A DNA stretch of 60,780 bases from Stenotrophomonas oahuensis (GCF_031834595.1 NZ_CP115542.1:1-60780), one strand, 5' to 3'. Shown: positions 23,634 through 32,791, counted from the stretch's first letter. The notes: a model not told the origin generated them from the sequence alone. Translations and numbers: made by a program.

Positions 23634-23984
23634 TTACTTCTTGAAGTTCTCGGGGCTTGCCGCTGCTTGGCGGCAAACCCACATCAGGGGCCTGTGCAGG
23701 TCGCCTTTGCCCTCGCGCATCAGCAGTGTCTGTTCACGGTGGCACGCTGCAGCGAGCTCTGCAGCCTCGCTAGCCGTGAAGTTCTTGTACGTCCAACCCG
23801 TGCGAAGAATATCCACGCCCTCGGGGACCACGATCGTCGCGCCCGATTCCAGCGTAATTGTGTGTGAGGTTGCACGGGGCAGGGTAGGCTTGGGTGCCTG
23901 ATCCGGAGCAACTTCATTGGGCTCGCTGCAGGCGGAGAGCCCAAGGGCGACGATGGCGGAAACTACGGCGACGTGGATATTCAT
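23634..23984 (-). CDS. VirB7-position lipoprotein
   Basis: 116 residues; the ATG at 23984 has AAGGG at good spacing, better than the ATG at 23990. The N-terminus is a lipoprotein signal (VAVVSAIVALGLSAC|SEP) with lipobox Cys. The mature part has one beta-rich stretch (SHTITLESGATIVVPEGVDILRTGW) and a C-terminal helix region with two more Cys. VirB7 stabilises VirB9 and is usually much shorter, so this could be an enlarged VirB7 or another T4SS lipoprotein. Position between virB5 and virB6 supports the former. Confidence 0.7.
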   Translation of the reverse strand: MNIHVAVVSAIVALGLSACSEPNEVAPDQAPKPTLPRATSHTITLESGATIVVPEGVDILRTGWTYKNFTASEAAELAAACHREQTLLMREGKGDLHRPLMWVCRQAAASPENFKK

Positions 23985-23993
23985 GTGCATCCC

Positions 23994-24668
23994 TTAGAAA
24001 GAATTCATGGCCCTGGCATGGTCATTCATCATGCGCTGATCCTGCTGCAGGGTTCGCTCACGATCAGTTGCCATCATTTCGGCCTGCATGCGAAGCTGCT
24101 CGTTGAGGAGCATATTTGTCTCAATCTGAAGGCGGGCCATCAGATCCATGACGTCCTTAAGATCGGTTGCACCGTCGAGCGCGGCCCCGAGATTATCGAG
24201 CTTCGCGAAACGCTGATTGCTGGTGTTATACAGCTGCTGTGCGCGACCCCACGCTTCGAGGTCGTAGCGTGCGGATTGCTCCATGCGATTGGAAATCTTT
24301 CCTGGCGCTGACTGCAGGTTAACGTTGCCAATAGAGCCGAGGTCTCGCCGGATACTGTCCACCGCGCCGCGGATCTGCTTGCCCTCGGCCCCAAGGCTGT
24401 CCAGGGATTCGCGCCAGTTACGCGGAATGACTGCGCGGGTTTGGTCTGTGACCAAGCGACCCATGCCACGACTCCCGCTCATGTTTTCAAGCTGGGCCTG
24501 GGTGTTCTTGATCTGACTCTCAAGCTTCTTGATTTCATCGACGCCCTGCTTGACCTTCATGATGTTCTGGACGAGATTCGTCGGGTCAAGCGTTACGAGC
24601 TGCGCGAAGGCGTAATGCGGTACCAGCAGCAGGAGGGCAGCCAATGACAGAGAACGGATGTGCCGCAT
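23994..24668 (-). CDS. virB5: VirB5 / TrbJ-like minor pilus protein
   Basis: 224 residues with a signal peptide (MRHIRSLSLAALLLLVPHYAFA|Q). The mature protein is helical with 'TLDPTNLVQNIMKVKQGVDEIKKLESQIKNTQAQLENM' and a Gln/Met-rich C-terminal helix (MLLNEQLRMQAEMMATDRERTLQQDQRMM), characteristic of VirB5/TrbJ proteins, which sit at the tip of the conjugative pilus. Only 2 bases separate it from virB4. Confidence 0.88.
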   Translation of the reverse strand: MRHIRSLSLAALLLLVPHYAFAQLVTLDPTNLVQNIMKVKQGVDEIKKLESQIKNTQAQLENMSGSRGMGRLVTDQTRAVIPRNWRESLDSLGAEGKQIRGAVDSIRRDLGSIGNVNLQSAPGKISNRMEQSARYDLEAWGRAQQLYNTSNQRFAKLDNLGAALDGATDLKDVMDLMARLQIETNMLLNEQLRMQAEMMATDRERTLQQDQRMMNDHARAMNSF

Positions 24669-24670
24669 AA

Positions 24671-27064
24671 TTAATTCCTCAACATGTCGTAGTAAACGGG
24701 GAGCCAGTCACGTGGATCATCACTGGACGAGTCGATCGCGGCCTGCATCGTGGCATTGAGCTTGTCCGTGCCGCTCAATACGGACAGCTCCCGGGTCATC
24801 CCGGCAAGATTCAGATTGCAGACCGCGCTGATGCCGGGCTGTTTGAAAAGGAAGGCGCGCGGATTGGTAGTGGGGAGCGCGTCCTGGATGAGGTCAAATT
24901 CACTCGCCGAGAGACCTAGCCCTTCCTCCATGTAATGCTGCGGCTTGGCTTGGGTGTTCGGCAGGATTATTTTCGTGGTGGTCTGCTCGATCAGCGTCTC
25001 GCGGATCTTCGAATCGAGGACATGGTTTGCCTGCTGCGTGCCTAGTATCGCGATACAGTCCTTCTTGCGGTTCAGCAACAGTGTGTCTTCAATGAAGAAG
25101 CGGAAGAAATCGTCGCCCAGGAATACACGCATTTCATCGATATTGATGATTAGCGGGGCGGTGCCCATGAAAGTATTCACGCGATGGAATAGGTAGGACA
25201 TGACCGCGCCACGCGTATCGGCGTCGTTGAAGAAGCTCGTCGCGTCGAAGCCAAAGTGGCGCGTACCAACGAAGTCAAGGCGGTCGGCGGAAGAGGTAAA
25301 AGCCCATGAATGCGAGCCACCCTCGCACCACTGCGACAGCCTTTCCAGGGCGTCTTCATGAATCCCGTTGAGGCCGTTGGACAGGTGAGTCAGGCTCCGG
25401 GCATCAAATACTTCTTCGGTCATGACAAACCGCGTGCGATACGCGATCTTGTTCTCATCTTCTGCGCTGAGGGGTTTACCACCGGAAGCGAGGCGCTTAA
25501 CAAGATCGACGGCGAAGCCAATGTTCTCGGCCGTCGGCTCCAAAGCAAGCGGGTTAAATCCTGTCTCCTTCCCGCGTTCAAGAATGCTATACCTGCCGCC
25601 CATGGCGTTCACGAACACTCGTTGCCCCTGCGAGCGGTCGAAGGTAATGACGGTCGGCTTGGCCTTGTCAGACTGTGCGACGAGCATCGTCTGCAGAGTG
25701 GTTTTACCGCCGCCAATGGGGCCGATGATGAGCGTGTTGCCCGGTGCCTTGTCATCATCTGCCGTTGCGCCGCCGCGTGTTTTCGTCTTGCGCATGTCGT
25801 GCAGTGCGGCAAAGAATGGACTCCCGCCTTCGGTGAGGAACATCGTTGTGGCGGGCCCCCACTGGTTTCCGTCCCTGCGTCCGGTGGGGTAGTTGTGGAA
25901 GGCAATCAGGCCTGCGAAGTTGCGCGTTGTGATCGGGGCGCGTCGAGGGCGATACTTGAAGTTGCCAGGAAGCTGCGCGATGAAAGCCGGCTTCAAGGCG
26001 ATATCTTCGCGTGCCATGATAAATCCGTTGTCCGTGCAGTTTTCTTCGGCCATTGCCACGCGACGTGCGAGCGTCTTCTGATCGTCTGCCGTGACGCAGA
26101 TGCTCATATCGTGGCGGCCGAGCCCGATGGTCCTGGACGTCAAGCCTTCCTTCAACAGCTTCAATGCTTGTAGCTCGGTGACGGCATCATCGGCGGTCGC
26201 GCGCATGCGGCGCTCCTGCAGGGCCACCGCACCTTTCGCTTCCTGTTGGCCCATGAACGTGAAAGAGTGGGTCATCACATAGGGGAAAGGCAGCGACAGA
26301 GTCTTGTTCAGGTGGCCGGTGTTAATGGTCCCGCTGGGGTAGGTGTTGGCAGACAGTAGCGCCCCGAACTCACGCCCGGACGAGCCCTGACGAACGAATG
26401 TGTCGGAACCCTTGGCAAAGTAGAATCGCGACCGATTGAGAATATCGCCAGCACGGTGAGGCGTGACGGGCGTCTTGTACTTCTTGCCATTCAAGAGCAA
26501 CGTCAGGAACTCGTAAATTTCCGAGAAGCTGACATTCATCTCACGGTACATGCGAAGCCTACGGGGCTTATACGCCGCGAGCGTCTCTTGGATGCGAGTG
26601 CACATGGAATCCAGTCGCGCAATTTGGTCCTCACGCCCCTGGCGGAAGCCGCCCTTTCCCTTGCTGAATCGAGAAAGGTTGCTCTCACCCTGGATCAGCA
26701 CCGCAAGGTAAAGCTCGTTCGCGAAAAGAGGCTCTTTGGAGCACCGAGCACGGTAGGCCTCGTTAAGTGAGTGTGCGAAGGTGTCGGGCGTGAAAACCCC
26801 CGCCGCGAAGTCCTTGATCTGGTAGTGGTATACCGTTTTCCACAGCGCGAGGTCTGGCGCGGCGATGGCCATCAACATCGCGCACAGGCTTTCGTGCCAG
26901 CGAAGAAGCTCGTCATCGCTAGCGGTTTCATGCGCCGCCCCATCGAATCGCAGCACCGCAAGGACGCTGCCGTTGTCCAAGCTGACAACGTCCTCGGTGA
27001 GGTGGGATTCGTAGGGCACCACATTGGCCAGACTCGATTCGGAGAGTGTGGAGAGGTCCACCAT
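24671..27064 (-). CDS. virB4: VirB4 secretion ATPase
   Basis: 797 residues, the usual size for VirB4. The N-terminal half is the CagE/TrbE-type domain (SLPFPYVMTHSFTFMGQQEA). The ATPase domain has Walker A 'IGPIGGGKTTLQTMLVAQ' (about 460), Walker B 'APLIINIDEMRVFLGDDFF' and the downstream 'ILGTQQANHVLDSKIRETLIEQTTTKIILPN'. It energises pilin extraction and assembly and is the largest gene of this operon. Confidence 0.95.
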   Translation of the reverse strand: MVDLSTLSESSLANVVPYESHLTEDVVSLDNGSVLAVLRFDGAAHETASDDELLRWHESLCAMLMAIAAPDLALWKTVYHYQIKDFAAGVFTPDTFAHSLNEAYRARCSKEPLFANELYLAVLIQGESNLSRFSKGKGGFRQGREDQIARLDSMCTRIQETLAAYKPRRLRMYREMNVSFSEIYEFLTLLLNGKKYKTPVTPHRAGDILNRSRFYFAKGSDTFVRQGSSGREFGALLSANTYPSGTINTGHLNKTLSLPFPYVMTHSFTFMGQQEAKGAVALQERRMRATADDAVTELQALKLLKEGLTSRTIGLGRHDMSICVTADDQKTLARRVAMAEENCTDNGFIMAREDIALKPAFIAQLPGNFKYRPRRAPITTRNFAGLIAFHNYPTGRRDGNQWGPATTMFLTEGGSPFFAALHDMRKTKTRGGATADDDKAPGNTLIIGPIGGGKTTLQTMLVAQSDKAKPTVITFDRSQGQRVFVNAMGGRYSILERGKETGFNPLALEPTAENIGFAVDLVKRLASGGKPLSAEDENKIAYRTRFVMTEEVFDARSLTHLSNGLNGIHEDALERLSQWCEGGSHSWAFTSSADRLDFVGTRHFGFDATSFFNDADTRGAVMSYLFHRVNTFMGTAPLIINIDEMRVFLGDDFFRFFIEDTLLLNRKKDCIAILGTQQANHVLDSKIRETLIEQTTTKIILPNTQAKPQHYMEEGLGLSASEFDLIQDALPTTNPRAFLFKQPGISAVCNLNLAGMTRELSVLSGTDKLNATMQAAIDSSSDDPRDWLPVYYDMLRN

Positions 27065-27067
27065 AGG

Positions 27068-27385
27068 TCAACGGTTCCTGAGAGGGGAAGCTGAGAACGT
27101 CTCGACGCCGCGCCCAACAGATCGACCTTTGGTCCTGAGCCAGAAATGGAATCCGACTTTCAGGTACTCAAAGGTGTTGGGATCGCGCTCGCAAATAATT
27201 CTCGCGGACATGAAGCCGATGACGCCGAACAGCGCTCCGCCTATGCTCCATATGAATGAAAAGCCGAAGAGGACCGGCCCGATAATGGACAGGATCGCGA
27301 CAATAAGAAGTACCCCAAATACCATTTGGGGCACTCCTGCGACCGTGGCCGGACGAGTCATGCCGCCGAACACGTAGTCGGTCAT
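27068..27385 (-). CDS. virB3: VirB3 inner-membrane protein
   Basis: 105 residues. Short cytoplasmic start with 'MTRPATVAGVPQMVFGVLL', a hydrophobic hairpin (about residues 15-60) and a basic C-tail with 'CERDPNTFEYLKVGFHFWLRTKG', which fits the VirB3 family motif (D/N-P followed by a Tyr-rich segment). VirB3 works with VirB4 in pilus assembly. It lies 3 bases from virB4 and 1 base from virB2. Confidence 0.9.
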   Translation of the reverse strand: MTDYVFGGMTRPATVAGVPQMVFGVLLIVAILSIIGPVLFGFSFIWSIGGALFGVIGFMSARIICERDPNTFEYLKVGFHFWLRTKGRSVGRGVETFSASPLRNR

Positions 27386-27386
27386 A

Positions 27387-27686
27387 TCAGCTCATGACTT
27401 CGGCGGCGATGCCAGCGATTGCACCAAGCAAGATGGCACCCAAGATCCACTTGGCCATGTTCTTCCAATCGACAATGTCCAGGAGCCACAGGACCACGGA
27501 AGTCACCGCGCCGAAGGTGATGATGCCACCAGCAATTGGAATAGCGTAGCTGGAGCGTGCACCGTCAATCTTGCCACGCACTACCGAGCCGCCATCAGCG
27601 TGGGCCAGATCGGGATAGAACAAAAACAGCGCCACTACGGCGCTGGCGATTGCATACGAAATATAGGTCTTGACGGTCGTGCTCAT
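27387..27686 (-). CDS. virB2: VirB2 conjugative pilin
   Basis: 99 residues; the ATG at 27686 follows GAGG. A long signal segment (ISYAIASAVVALFLFYPDLAHA|DGG) precedes the mature pilin, which has two hydrophobic helices (about 45-65 and 75-95) separated by a short 'DWKNMAK' loop, the standard pilin hairpin. It would be the subunit of the conjugative T-pilus. Confidence 0.9.
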   Translation of the reverse strand: MSTTVKTYISYAIASAVVALFLFYPDLAHADGGSVVRGKIDGARSSYAIPIAGGIITFGAVTSVVLWLLDIVDWKNMAKWILGAILLGAIAGIAAEVMS

Positions 27687-27699
27687 TTGATCCTCGTTT

Positions 27700-28068
27700 T
27701 TAGATGGGCGGTCCAGTGCGGACCAGCATCTTGGGGAGTGGTCCAAAGGTGGTGACAGAGCGGATGAAGGTGTCGAGTGATTTGAAGTAGCGCACCTGCG
27801 CCCGCTTTACTGCGTGCAGCACAAGAAATCCTTTTTCTTCGGTTGGCTTTATCCTCACTACTTTTTGTTTTTCACGGGTTAGAAACTTCGCGCGGGCTGT
27901 GGGGAGAACCGCGATCCAGTAGCCTGCGGGCGTGACGGTGACGGTGATCTGCTCGATTGCCTTACGACCGATCAGTTCAGCGAGCTCTGCCTCATAGATC
28001 ACTCCACGGGGCCTATGCCGCGATCCGAAGAGAAAAATCTCGTCGCTCTTGATTGCCTCGATTGCCAT
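27700..28068 (-). CDS. Hypothetical protein before virB2 (122 aa)
   Basis: The ATG at 28068 has GGAG about 10 bases upstream and gives MAIEAIKSDEIFLFGSRHRPRG... An alternative ATG at 28143 would add 25 residues with a weak hydrophobic stretch but no ribosome site. The protein is basic, with two beta-rich halves (AIEQITVTVTPAGYWIAVLP and EKGFLVLHAVKRAQVRYFKSLDTFI). It overlaps the upstream gene by 56 bases. No family recognised. Its place ahead of virB2 suggests a transfer-linked or regulatory role. Confidence 0.6.
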   Translation of the reverse strand: MAIEAIKSDEIFLFGSRHRPRGVIYEAELAELIGRKAIEQITVTVTPAGYWIAVLPTARAKFLTREKQKVVRIKPTEEKGFLVLHAVKRAQVRYFKSLDTFIRSVTTFGPLPKMLVRTGPPI

Positions 28069-28564
28069 TTGCGGGGTCTCCGTCGCTGGTGTGGCAGCTA
28101 GGATACCGGCAACCCCTAGAGTGGAAGGCTTCGTCCTGGTCATTGAGGGGGTACGTTTCCGAAGGGGCTGGCCGGGGCAAGCCATTGATTGGCAAAGACT
28201 CCGGAGCGATATCGGCGGGTGCGCCTGGAACTTGATCCCCAAGGCCTGGCCCGGAAGGCTGCCGCTGGCGGCCGTACACATCCCACGGCGGGGCGGATTG
28301 AACGGCTGCCGGGGCTTTCGGCTGGTCAACCTCCAAGCCGGACTTGCGCATTTCGCCTGCAAGCCAAGTCTCCACTTCCACCCTTGTGGCCCCCGTCGCA
28401 GATTTGCGATTTGCCTCCTTAAGTATTTCGTCCAGTGGCCGATACCGGACCTGCTCAGGGGCCGGCTTGGCCGAGTCCGCCGCCTCAACCGGCCGAACAA
28501 CCAAGCAAAGCGCCAATAACCCGGCGGCCGTCAGAAGCTCAAAGATGCGGCTTTTGGTAGACAT
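28013..28564 (-). CDS. Secreted Pro-rich protein, first gene of the T4SS operon
   Basis: 183 residues from the ATG at 28564 (MSTKSRIFELL...). A signal peptide (LLTAAGLLALCLVVRPVEA|AD) is followed by a charged segment and a long Pro/Gly/Ser linker; no VirB1-type glycosidase motif is present. The 3' end overlaps the following gene by 56 bases, unusually long for this operon. Composition changes over the last 40 residues (HSRGCRYPSCHTSDGD...), so a frameshift near 28140 merging it with the next frame is possible. Function unknown. Confidence 0.5.
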   Translation of the reverse strand: MSTKSRIFELLTAAGLLALCLVVRPVEAADSAKPAPEQVRYRPLDEILKEANRKSATGATRVEVETWLAGEMRKSGLEVDQPKAPAAVQSAPPWDVYGRQRQPSGPGLGDQVPGAPADIAPESLPINGLPRPAPSETYPLNDQDEAFHSRGCRYPSCHTSDGDPANGNRGNQERRDFSLRIAA

Positions 28565-28668
28565 GGCAAAAAGACGAAACGGGTGAATTGGCGGCCACTG
28601 TCGCACAATTGCGACACGATGGCAAATCGAGTAGTCTGGCCGCCCCAAGCCCAACTTCTATCCCTCGC
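28565..28668. promoter_or_regulatory. Divergent promoter region of the T4SS and pilus operons with shared operator
   Basis: The intergenic region between the two long divergent transfer operons contains the inverted repeat TGTCGCA-CAAT-TGCGACA at 28599-28616, the best of three copies of this operator. On the plus strand, TTGCGA (28609-28614) and TAGTCT (28632-28637) are 17 bases apart and could be the pilus promoter. One repressor bound here could switch off both operons. Confidence 0.65.
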
Positions 28669-29241
28669 ATGCGTTATTTCGGTCGCATCGCGGCGACAAC
28701 TGCCGCGCTCATGCTTGCAGCTGCCCACACGGCAGATGCAGGCCCAGCTGTTGTCATAAGTCGTGACATGCTCGATATGGTCACCGAGCAAACGAACTCA
28801 TGCCCGCCGGATCGGGTGATATTCGTTTCCCGAGAAAGCCGGGTGGTGGCGGTATGCGACGCGCCCCCAACTCCTGAGCCGGTTGTGATCGCCGAGCCAT
28901 TGGATCTGACTGCGGATACGCCAAAGGCAGTCGGCGTCATAGCTCCCGCCGCTACGGCTGTCTTTACCCCCGCACCGATTCCGAAATGGACCATCGAGCA
29001 GGGCCAAAGTATTCGGGATGCGTTGGCTGCATGGATTCCGGCAGATTGGACACTGGCGTGGGACACGCCCGCGGCTCCGCTGGCGAACGTGAGCTTCGAG
29101 TACCAGGGCGAGGCAATGGATGCGATCGCGGACCTGTTCGACCGCCGGTCCATCTGGCCGGAATCACCGCTTACTGCATGCTCCTTCCCGAACGAACGCA
29201 TCCTGCAGGTTCGCGCAACGGGGGAGTGCGGAGCCCCATGA
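28669..29241 (+). CDS. PilL-like / TcpQ-domain protein
   Basis: 190 residues; ATG 28669 is chosen because a clean signal peptide follows (MRYFGRIAATTAALMLAAAHTADA|G). The C-terminal half (WTIEQGQSIRDALAAWIPADWTLAWD... then MDAIADLFDRRSIWP... and NERILQVRATGEC) fits the TcpQ/PilL C-terminal domain, a periplasmic module that helps place the secretin of type IVb pili. The central region is Pro/Ala-rich. It opens the pilus operon and overlaps the next ATG by 4 bases. Confidence 0.75.
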   Translation: MRYFGRIAATTAALMLAAAHTADAGPAVVISRDMLDMVTEQTNSCPPDRVIFVSRESRVVAVCDAPPTPEPVVIAEPLDLTADTPKAVGVIAPAATAVFTPAPIPKWTIEQGQSIRDALAAWIPADWTLAWDTPAAPLANVSFEYQGEAMDAIADLFDRRSIWPESPLTACSFPNERILQVRATGECGAP

Positions 29242-29543
29242 CCGTCGCCTCCATGCTCCCCTACGACGCGAAAAAGCCACTGGCCATTTGCAACGGCGAG
29301 GAGCTCACACCGGTGCAAATGCATGACCTCGCTGTCGCCCTCGCGCTGTCGGAGGACGTTTCTCCCTGTCCGGCTGCCGCACACACCGCGCTGCTCATTC
29401 TTCGCAGCACTCTTGCAAGGGCACTCCATCTTACCGACGCGGATCTACTTGCTGCCGCCGGCATCCGTGTCCCCAACCTCGCCGAATTACCTACCGCCAC
29501 TGACCAGCACAACGCACCCAACTTCGAGGCACACGCGCAATGA
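29238..29543 (+). CDS. Hypothetical pilus-operon protein (101 aa)
   Basis: ATG 29238 overlaps the TGA upstream, and its own TGA overlaps the next ATG (29540). The protein is helical and soluble (ELTPVQMHDLAVALALSEDV, LLILRSTLARALHLTDADLLAAAGI), without signal peptide or membrane helix. No family recognised. Strict coupling on both sides places it in pilus assembly or control. Confidence 0.6.
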   Translation: MTVASMLPYDAKKPLAICNGEELTPVQMHDLAVALALSEDVSPCPAAAHTALLILRSTLARALHLTDADLLAAAGIRVPNLAELPTATDQHNAPNFEAHAQ

Positions 29544-30043
29544 AGCAATGCATTTCCAAGGGCGCGGCAGGAGCCGCTATCGCCTTCGCCATCCTGTTCC
29601 CGGTCGCTACCTATGCGCAGGCTGCGGCCGCAACAGGCAACGCAGCCCTGGCACCTGCTACGGGCGGCACGGTGGCTCCAGCTCCGAAGGCGAAAGGCTT
29701 CACCGTGGTCGAGAAGGGCGCTTATACGCGCCCAGCGCCACCCCCGCCGCCCCGGCCTCTTGAACGAAGCTACAACGTTCCGGCGAATGCGGCTCTTCGT
29801 CACGTTCTCCAGGAATGGGCATCGGATGAGGGCTGGTCCGTGTACTGGCCGGCAGCAGCGGACGGTAGTGAGTGGATGACAGAAATTGCCGTCAGCTTCA
29901 AAGCCACAGATTTCCAGCAAGCAGTTACCAAACTGATCGCCGGCCTGCCGGCCAACGCAGGTCTTGCCGCGACGTTCAACCGTGCCAATTCACCCATGCT
30001 TCTGCATGTAAGTGAGTCTTCCAACATGCAGGAGATCCCGTGA
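29540..30043 (+). CDS. Second TcpQ-domain pilus protein
   Basis: 167 residues with a signal peptide (GAAIAFAILFPVATYA|QA), a Pro-rich linker ending 'RPAPPPPPRPLERSYNVP', then a TcpQ-like domain (ALRHVLQEWASDEGWSVYWP, TEIAVSFKATDFQQAVTKLI, LLHVSES). It is shorter than R64 PilM/PilL combinations and duplicates the domain of the 28669 protein. A periplasmic secretin-accessory role is likely. TGATG coupling with the secretin gene follows. Confidence 0.7.
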   Translation: MKQCISKGAAGAAIAFAILFPVATYAQAAAATGNAALAPATGGTVAPAPKAKGFTVVEKGAYTRPAPPPPPRPLERSYNVPANAALRHVLQEWASDEGWSVYWPAAADGSEWMTEIAVSFKATDFQQAVTKLIAGLPANAGLAATFNRANSPMLLHVSESSNMQEIP

Positions 30044-31770
30044 TGCGGACCCCCACTCAGATCGCGCTCTGCGCCGCAATTGCACTTACCCTGACCGGCT
30101 GTTTTTCACGTGAAGTACGCCGCTCCATTGACGAGCAGCGCGTTGAAACAAAGGCCGCGTTTGAGCGACCGGCCATCACCAATGACCGCACCAGCGTTCA
30201 GTCATCGGAGCGCCTGTACGTCCCTGTCCGCAAGGTCACGATGGCACAAGGGCGCAGCGCTTGGCTCACCAGTCAGCGTGTGACCCTTAGCTTGGACACG
30301 CCCGTGCCGCTCACTACCGTCCTGCGGTCAATCAGCGACCAGGGCGTCAATCTGACTTCTGACCTGAACCTCAGCGGCTATTCGTGGTCGGGGCAGGTAA
30401 CGGCCGCCGACAGCGAGACGGCACTGCGAATCGTGCTTGGGGGGATCGGCCTGGACTATGACGTGGACGATGTACGTCGCCTTGTCACCATTCGCCCGGT
30501 CCGGTCGAAGACTTGGACGCTCAACCTGGGGAATCGTTCAACGAAGTTTTCCAGTGGCGGACAGAATGCAGTCGGCCTGACTGAGAGCGACACCAATGTC
30601 ACCAACGCAGGCAGTGGGTCCAGCGGTGGGATGGCAAGCAATTTCAACAGTCTCGGGCGCTCAGGAGGTGGGGAAGAGGAGGGCGCGAAGATCACCAGTG
30701 AGGACAACTTCTGGAAGTCCCTGGAAACCGAGCTGGATGCGCGCCTGCAGGTCCGACTGCCCAACACAGGGGGCGGGGCAGTCGCGACACCGGGTGCGCC
30801 GGCAGTGCCGGGCACACCCGCTGTTGATGAAGGCGTTAAGAAGATCGGCAGCTTTGCTCTGAACCCGGAGACGGGGGCTGTAACGGTTTCGGCACCGCAG
30901 TGGGTACTGAGGGATCTGGATGGGTACATGGCCCGCGTCCAGGCCATGTATAACGCCGAAATTACCTTCACCGGCGAACTGCTGATGGTGTCCCGTTCGC
31001 GTACCGACAGCGAAGGTCTGGACGTATCGGCCTTCGCGAGCTTCGCGAAGGGAAGGTATGGCGCTGTAATCAAGAACAACGCCTTGGGCGGCGTCACCCT
31101 TTCGTTCCCCGATGGCGCAAACAACCTCGCCAACGTTGTTGCAGAGGGCCAGTCCGTTCCGGGTGCCTTGATCGGCATCGCCTCCAAAGCTGACTCGCTG
31201 CAGATTTTCAATACGTGGCTGTCAGCAGTAGGCCGTGTCAGCGTGGTACAGCGGCCCATCATCACCACCACCTCCGGTGTGCCGGCCGAGTTCAGCAAGC
31301 AGAGCACCTCGTATTTCAACCTGATTTCTCAGGATGTAGCCGCAGGCGGCATCAGCGGTGCGGTAAGCGCCACGCGCAATACGCTGCAGTCCAAAACATT
31401 CGGGACCCAGCTGACGATCAACCCGCGGTACGACTACGGGACTGGACTCATCCGCGCTCACATCAAGCTCAACCACGTCCTGCCCAATGGGCAGCAATCG
31501 GTCAACCAAACCATCAACGTAGGCGATTCGTTCCGCACGATCGCTACAGCAATTCCTCTGGATACGAAGCACTCGTATAGCGGTGAAGCCCTGCTGCGTG
31601 ACGGAGACCTGGTGGTGATCGGCGGCCAGAATGAGGAGTCGCAGTCGCTCGATGAAAATGGGCTCCCGGCCAAACAGGGCACGATCAGTGGTATCGCGGG
31701 CAAGAAGTCTGCGCGGCGAGAAGAGGCGACGTACTATTTCGCGCTCCGCGTATCCGTGAAGGCGCGGTGA
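30043..31770 (+). CDS. pilN: PilN-type outer-membrane secretin of type IVb pilus
   Basis: 575 residues from ATG 30043 (TGATG overlap, AGGAG upstream; GTG 30040 also possible). Lipoprotein signal with lipobox Cys (ALTLTGC|FSRE). N-domain 'SDLNLSGYSWSGQVTAADSETALRIVLGGIGLDYDVDDVRRLVTIRP' is a secretin/STN-like fold. The C-terminal secretin region contains 'GALIGIASKADSLQIFNTWLS...VVQRPIITTTSGVPAEF' and 'LTINPRYDYGTGLIRAHIKLNHVLPNG', ending 'ATYYFALRVSVKAR'. It forms the pore through which the thin pilus extends. Confidence 0.9.
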   Translation: MRTPTQIALCAAIALTLTGCFSREVRRSIDEQRVETKAAFERPAITNDRTSVQSSERLYVPVRKVTMAQGRSAWLTSQRVTLSLDTPVPLTTVLRSISDQGVNLTSDLNLSGYSWSGQVTAADSETALRIVLGGIGLDYDVDDVRRLVTIRPVRSKTWTLNLGNRSTKFSSGGQNAVGLTESDTNVTNAGSGSSGGMASNFNSLGRSGGGEEEGAKITSEDNFWKSLETELDARLQVRLPNTGGGAVATPGAPAVPGTPAVDEGVKKIGSFALNPETGAVTVSAPQWVLRDLDGYMARVQAMYNAEITFTGELLMVSRSRTDSEGLDVSAFASFAKGRYGAVIKNNALGGVTLSFPDGANNLANVVAEGQSVPGALIGIASKADSLQIFNTWLSAVGRVSVVQRPIITTTSGVPAEFSKQSTSYFNLISQDVAAGGISGAVSATRNTLQSKTFGTQLTINPRYDYGTGLIRAHIKLNHVLPNGQQSVNQTINVGDSFRTIATAIPLDTKHSYSGEALLRDGDLVVIGGQNEESQSLDENGLPAKQGTISGIAGKKSARREEATYYFALRVSVKAR

Positions 31771-31774
31771 CCAT

Positions 31775-32779
31775 ATGAAGAAGGCCAGGGGCTTCACCCT
31801 GTTGGAAATGGCCATTGTGGTTGCCATTATCGTGGTGACCGCGCTCATCATGACGCCCATTTTTGGCAAGTACCTCACCGCGCTTGCACGGAACCACGCC
31901 GAGCAAGCCCGGATCGACAACCAGCGAATTGCCGATTCGATGCTTGCAGTCGCACAGAACGAAGGCAACGGCATTCTACCGGCTCCCTATGCTGGGCCTG
32001 GTAACCCGAACGCGATTGCGAATCCTGCGGACAATAGCGCGATAGGGATAGCTTTCCGGCAAGCGCTTTCGGAGTCCGGGCTGATTCCTACCGCGATCAA
32101 TGATGATGGCACGTCAGCAAAGAATGCACGGGTCTACCAGCGCGTCACCGGTCTCACCCAATCGATGCCGCTCTACTTCCGGTCGGGTCCCCTGGTCTCT
32201 ATGACATATGACTACGGCGTTATCTACGCGACGCGGTGTCCTGAGTCGGACTCATCCTGCAGAGGCTCTGGCCGTCCCGGTGCGTCACCCTCACTGACCG
32301 CTGCTAATCGGCAGTCGTGGGCTGTCGTGCAACCTGACCTGGCACCTGTTTTTGTGTCGACGCTGCCTGTGCAGAAATCAATGCTGGCCACCACTACTCG
32401 CCGTGTTGATCGTGTGCGCGACGCGCTGCTTTCCTACTACCGGGGCAAGCAGCTAAGCGCGGCCGCTACGGATACGACCAACTGGTTCCCTGGCTCTGGC
32501 TACGGTGGGGCAAATCCCGCGTCCCACCAGGGCTGCAGAGACGGTTGGTACGAGCTGGACTCCACAAACGTCCTGCCCCTCATCGGCCTCTCCCAAGGAG
32601 AGTTTGGTCGAACGAGCTGGGGAGGGCGAATCGAATACTGCCGCGACTACGATCCTGCGGCATCAAAAGGTGCAAACGCTCCTCCTCACGCAGCAGCAAT
32701 CCGCTTTAGGAGCGACGTTTCACAGGGTGCGGCCCCCGATGCCGCGGTTCTAGGCAACAACGTTATTCTCACCCTCTAA
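31775..32779 (+). CDS. Large minor pilin with type III signal peptide
   Basis: 334 residues. The N-terminus MKKARG|FTLLEMAIVVAIIVV is a class III prepilin leader with Glu at +5, followed by a hydrophobic stalk helix. The large C-terminal region has four Cys (e.g. ATRCPESDSSC, HQGCRDGWYEL, IEYCRDY). Its size is closer to PilV-type minor pilins than to major pilins, but there is no shufflon or recombinase nearby. Likely a tip or priming subunit. Confidence 0.8.
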   Translation: MKKARGFTLLEMAIVVAIIVVTALIMTPIFGKYLTALARNHAEQARIDNQRIADSMLAVAQNEGNGILPAPYAGPGNPNAIANPADNSAIGIAFRQALSESGLIPTAINDDGTSAKNARVYQRVTGLTQSMPLYFRSGPLVSMTYDYGVIYATRCPESDSSCRGSGRPGASPSLTAANRQSWAVVQPDLAPVFVSTLPVQKSMLATTTRRVDRVRDALLSYYRGKQLSAAATDTTNWFPGSGYGGANPASHQGCRDGWYELDSTNVLPLIGLSQGEFGRTSWGGRIEYCRDYDPAASKGANAPPHAAAIRFRSDVSQGAAPDAAVLGNNVILTL

Positions 32780-32791
32780 GGAGCTGTAACT

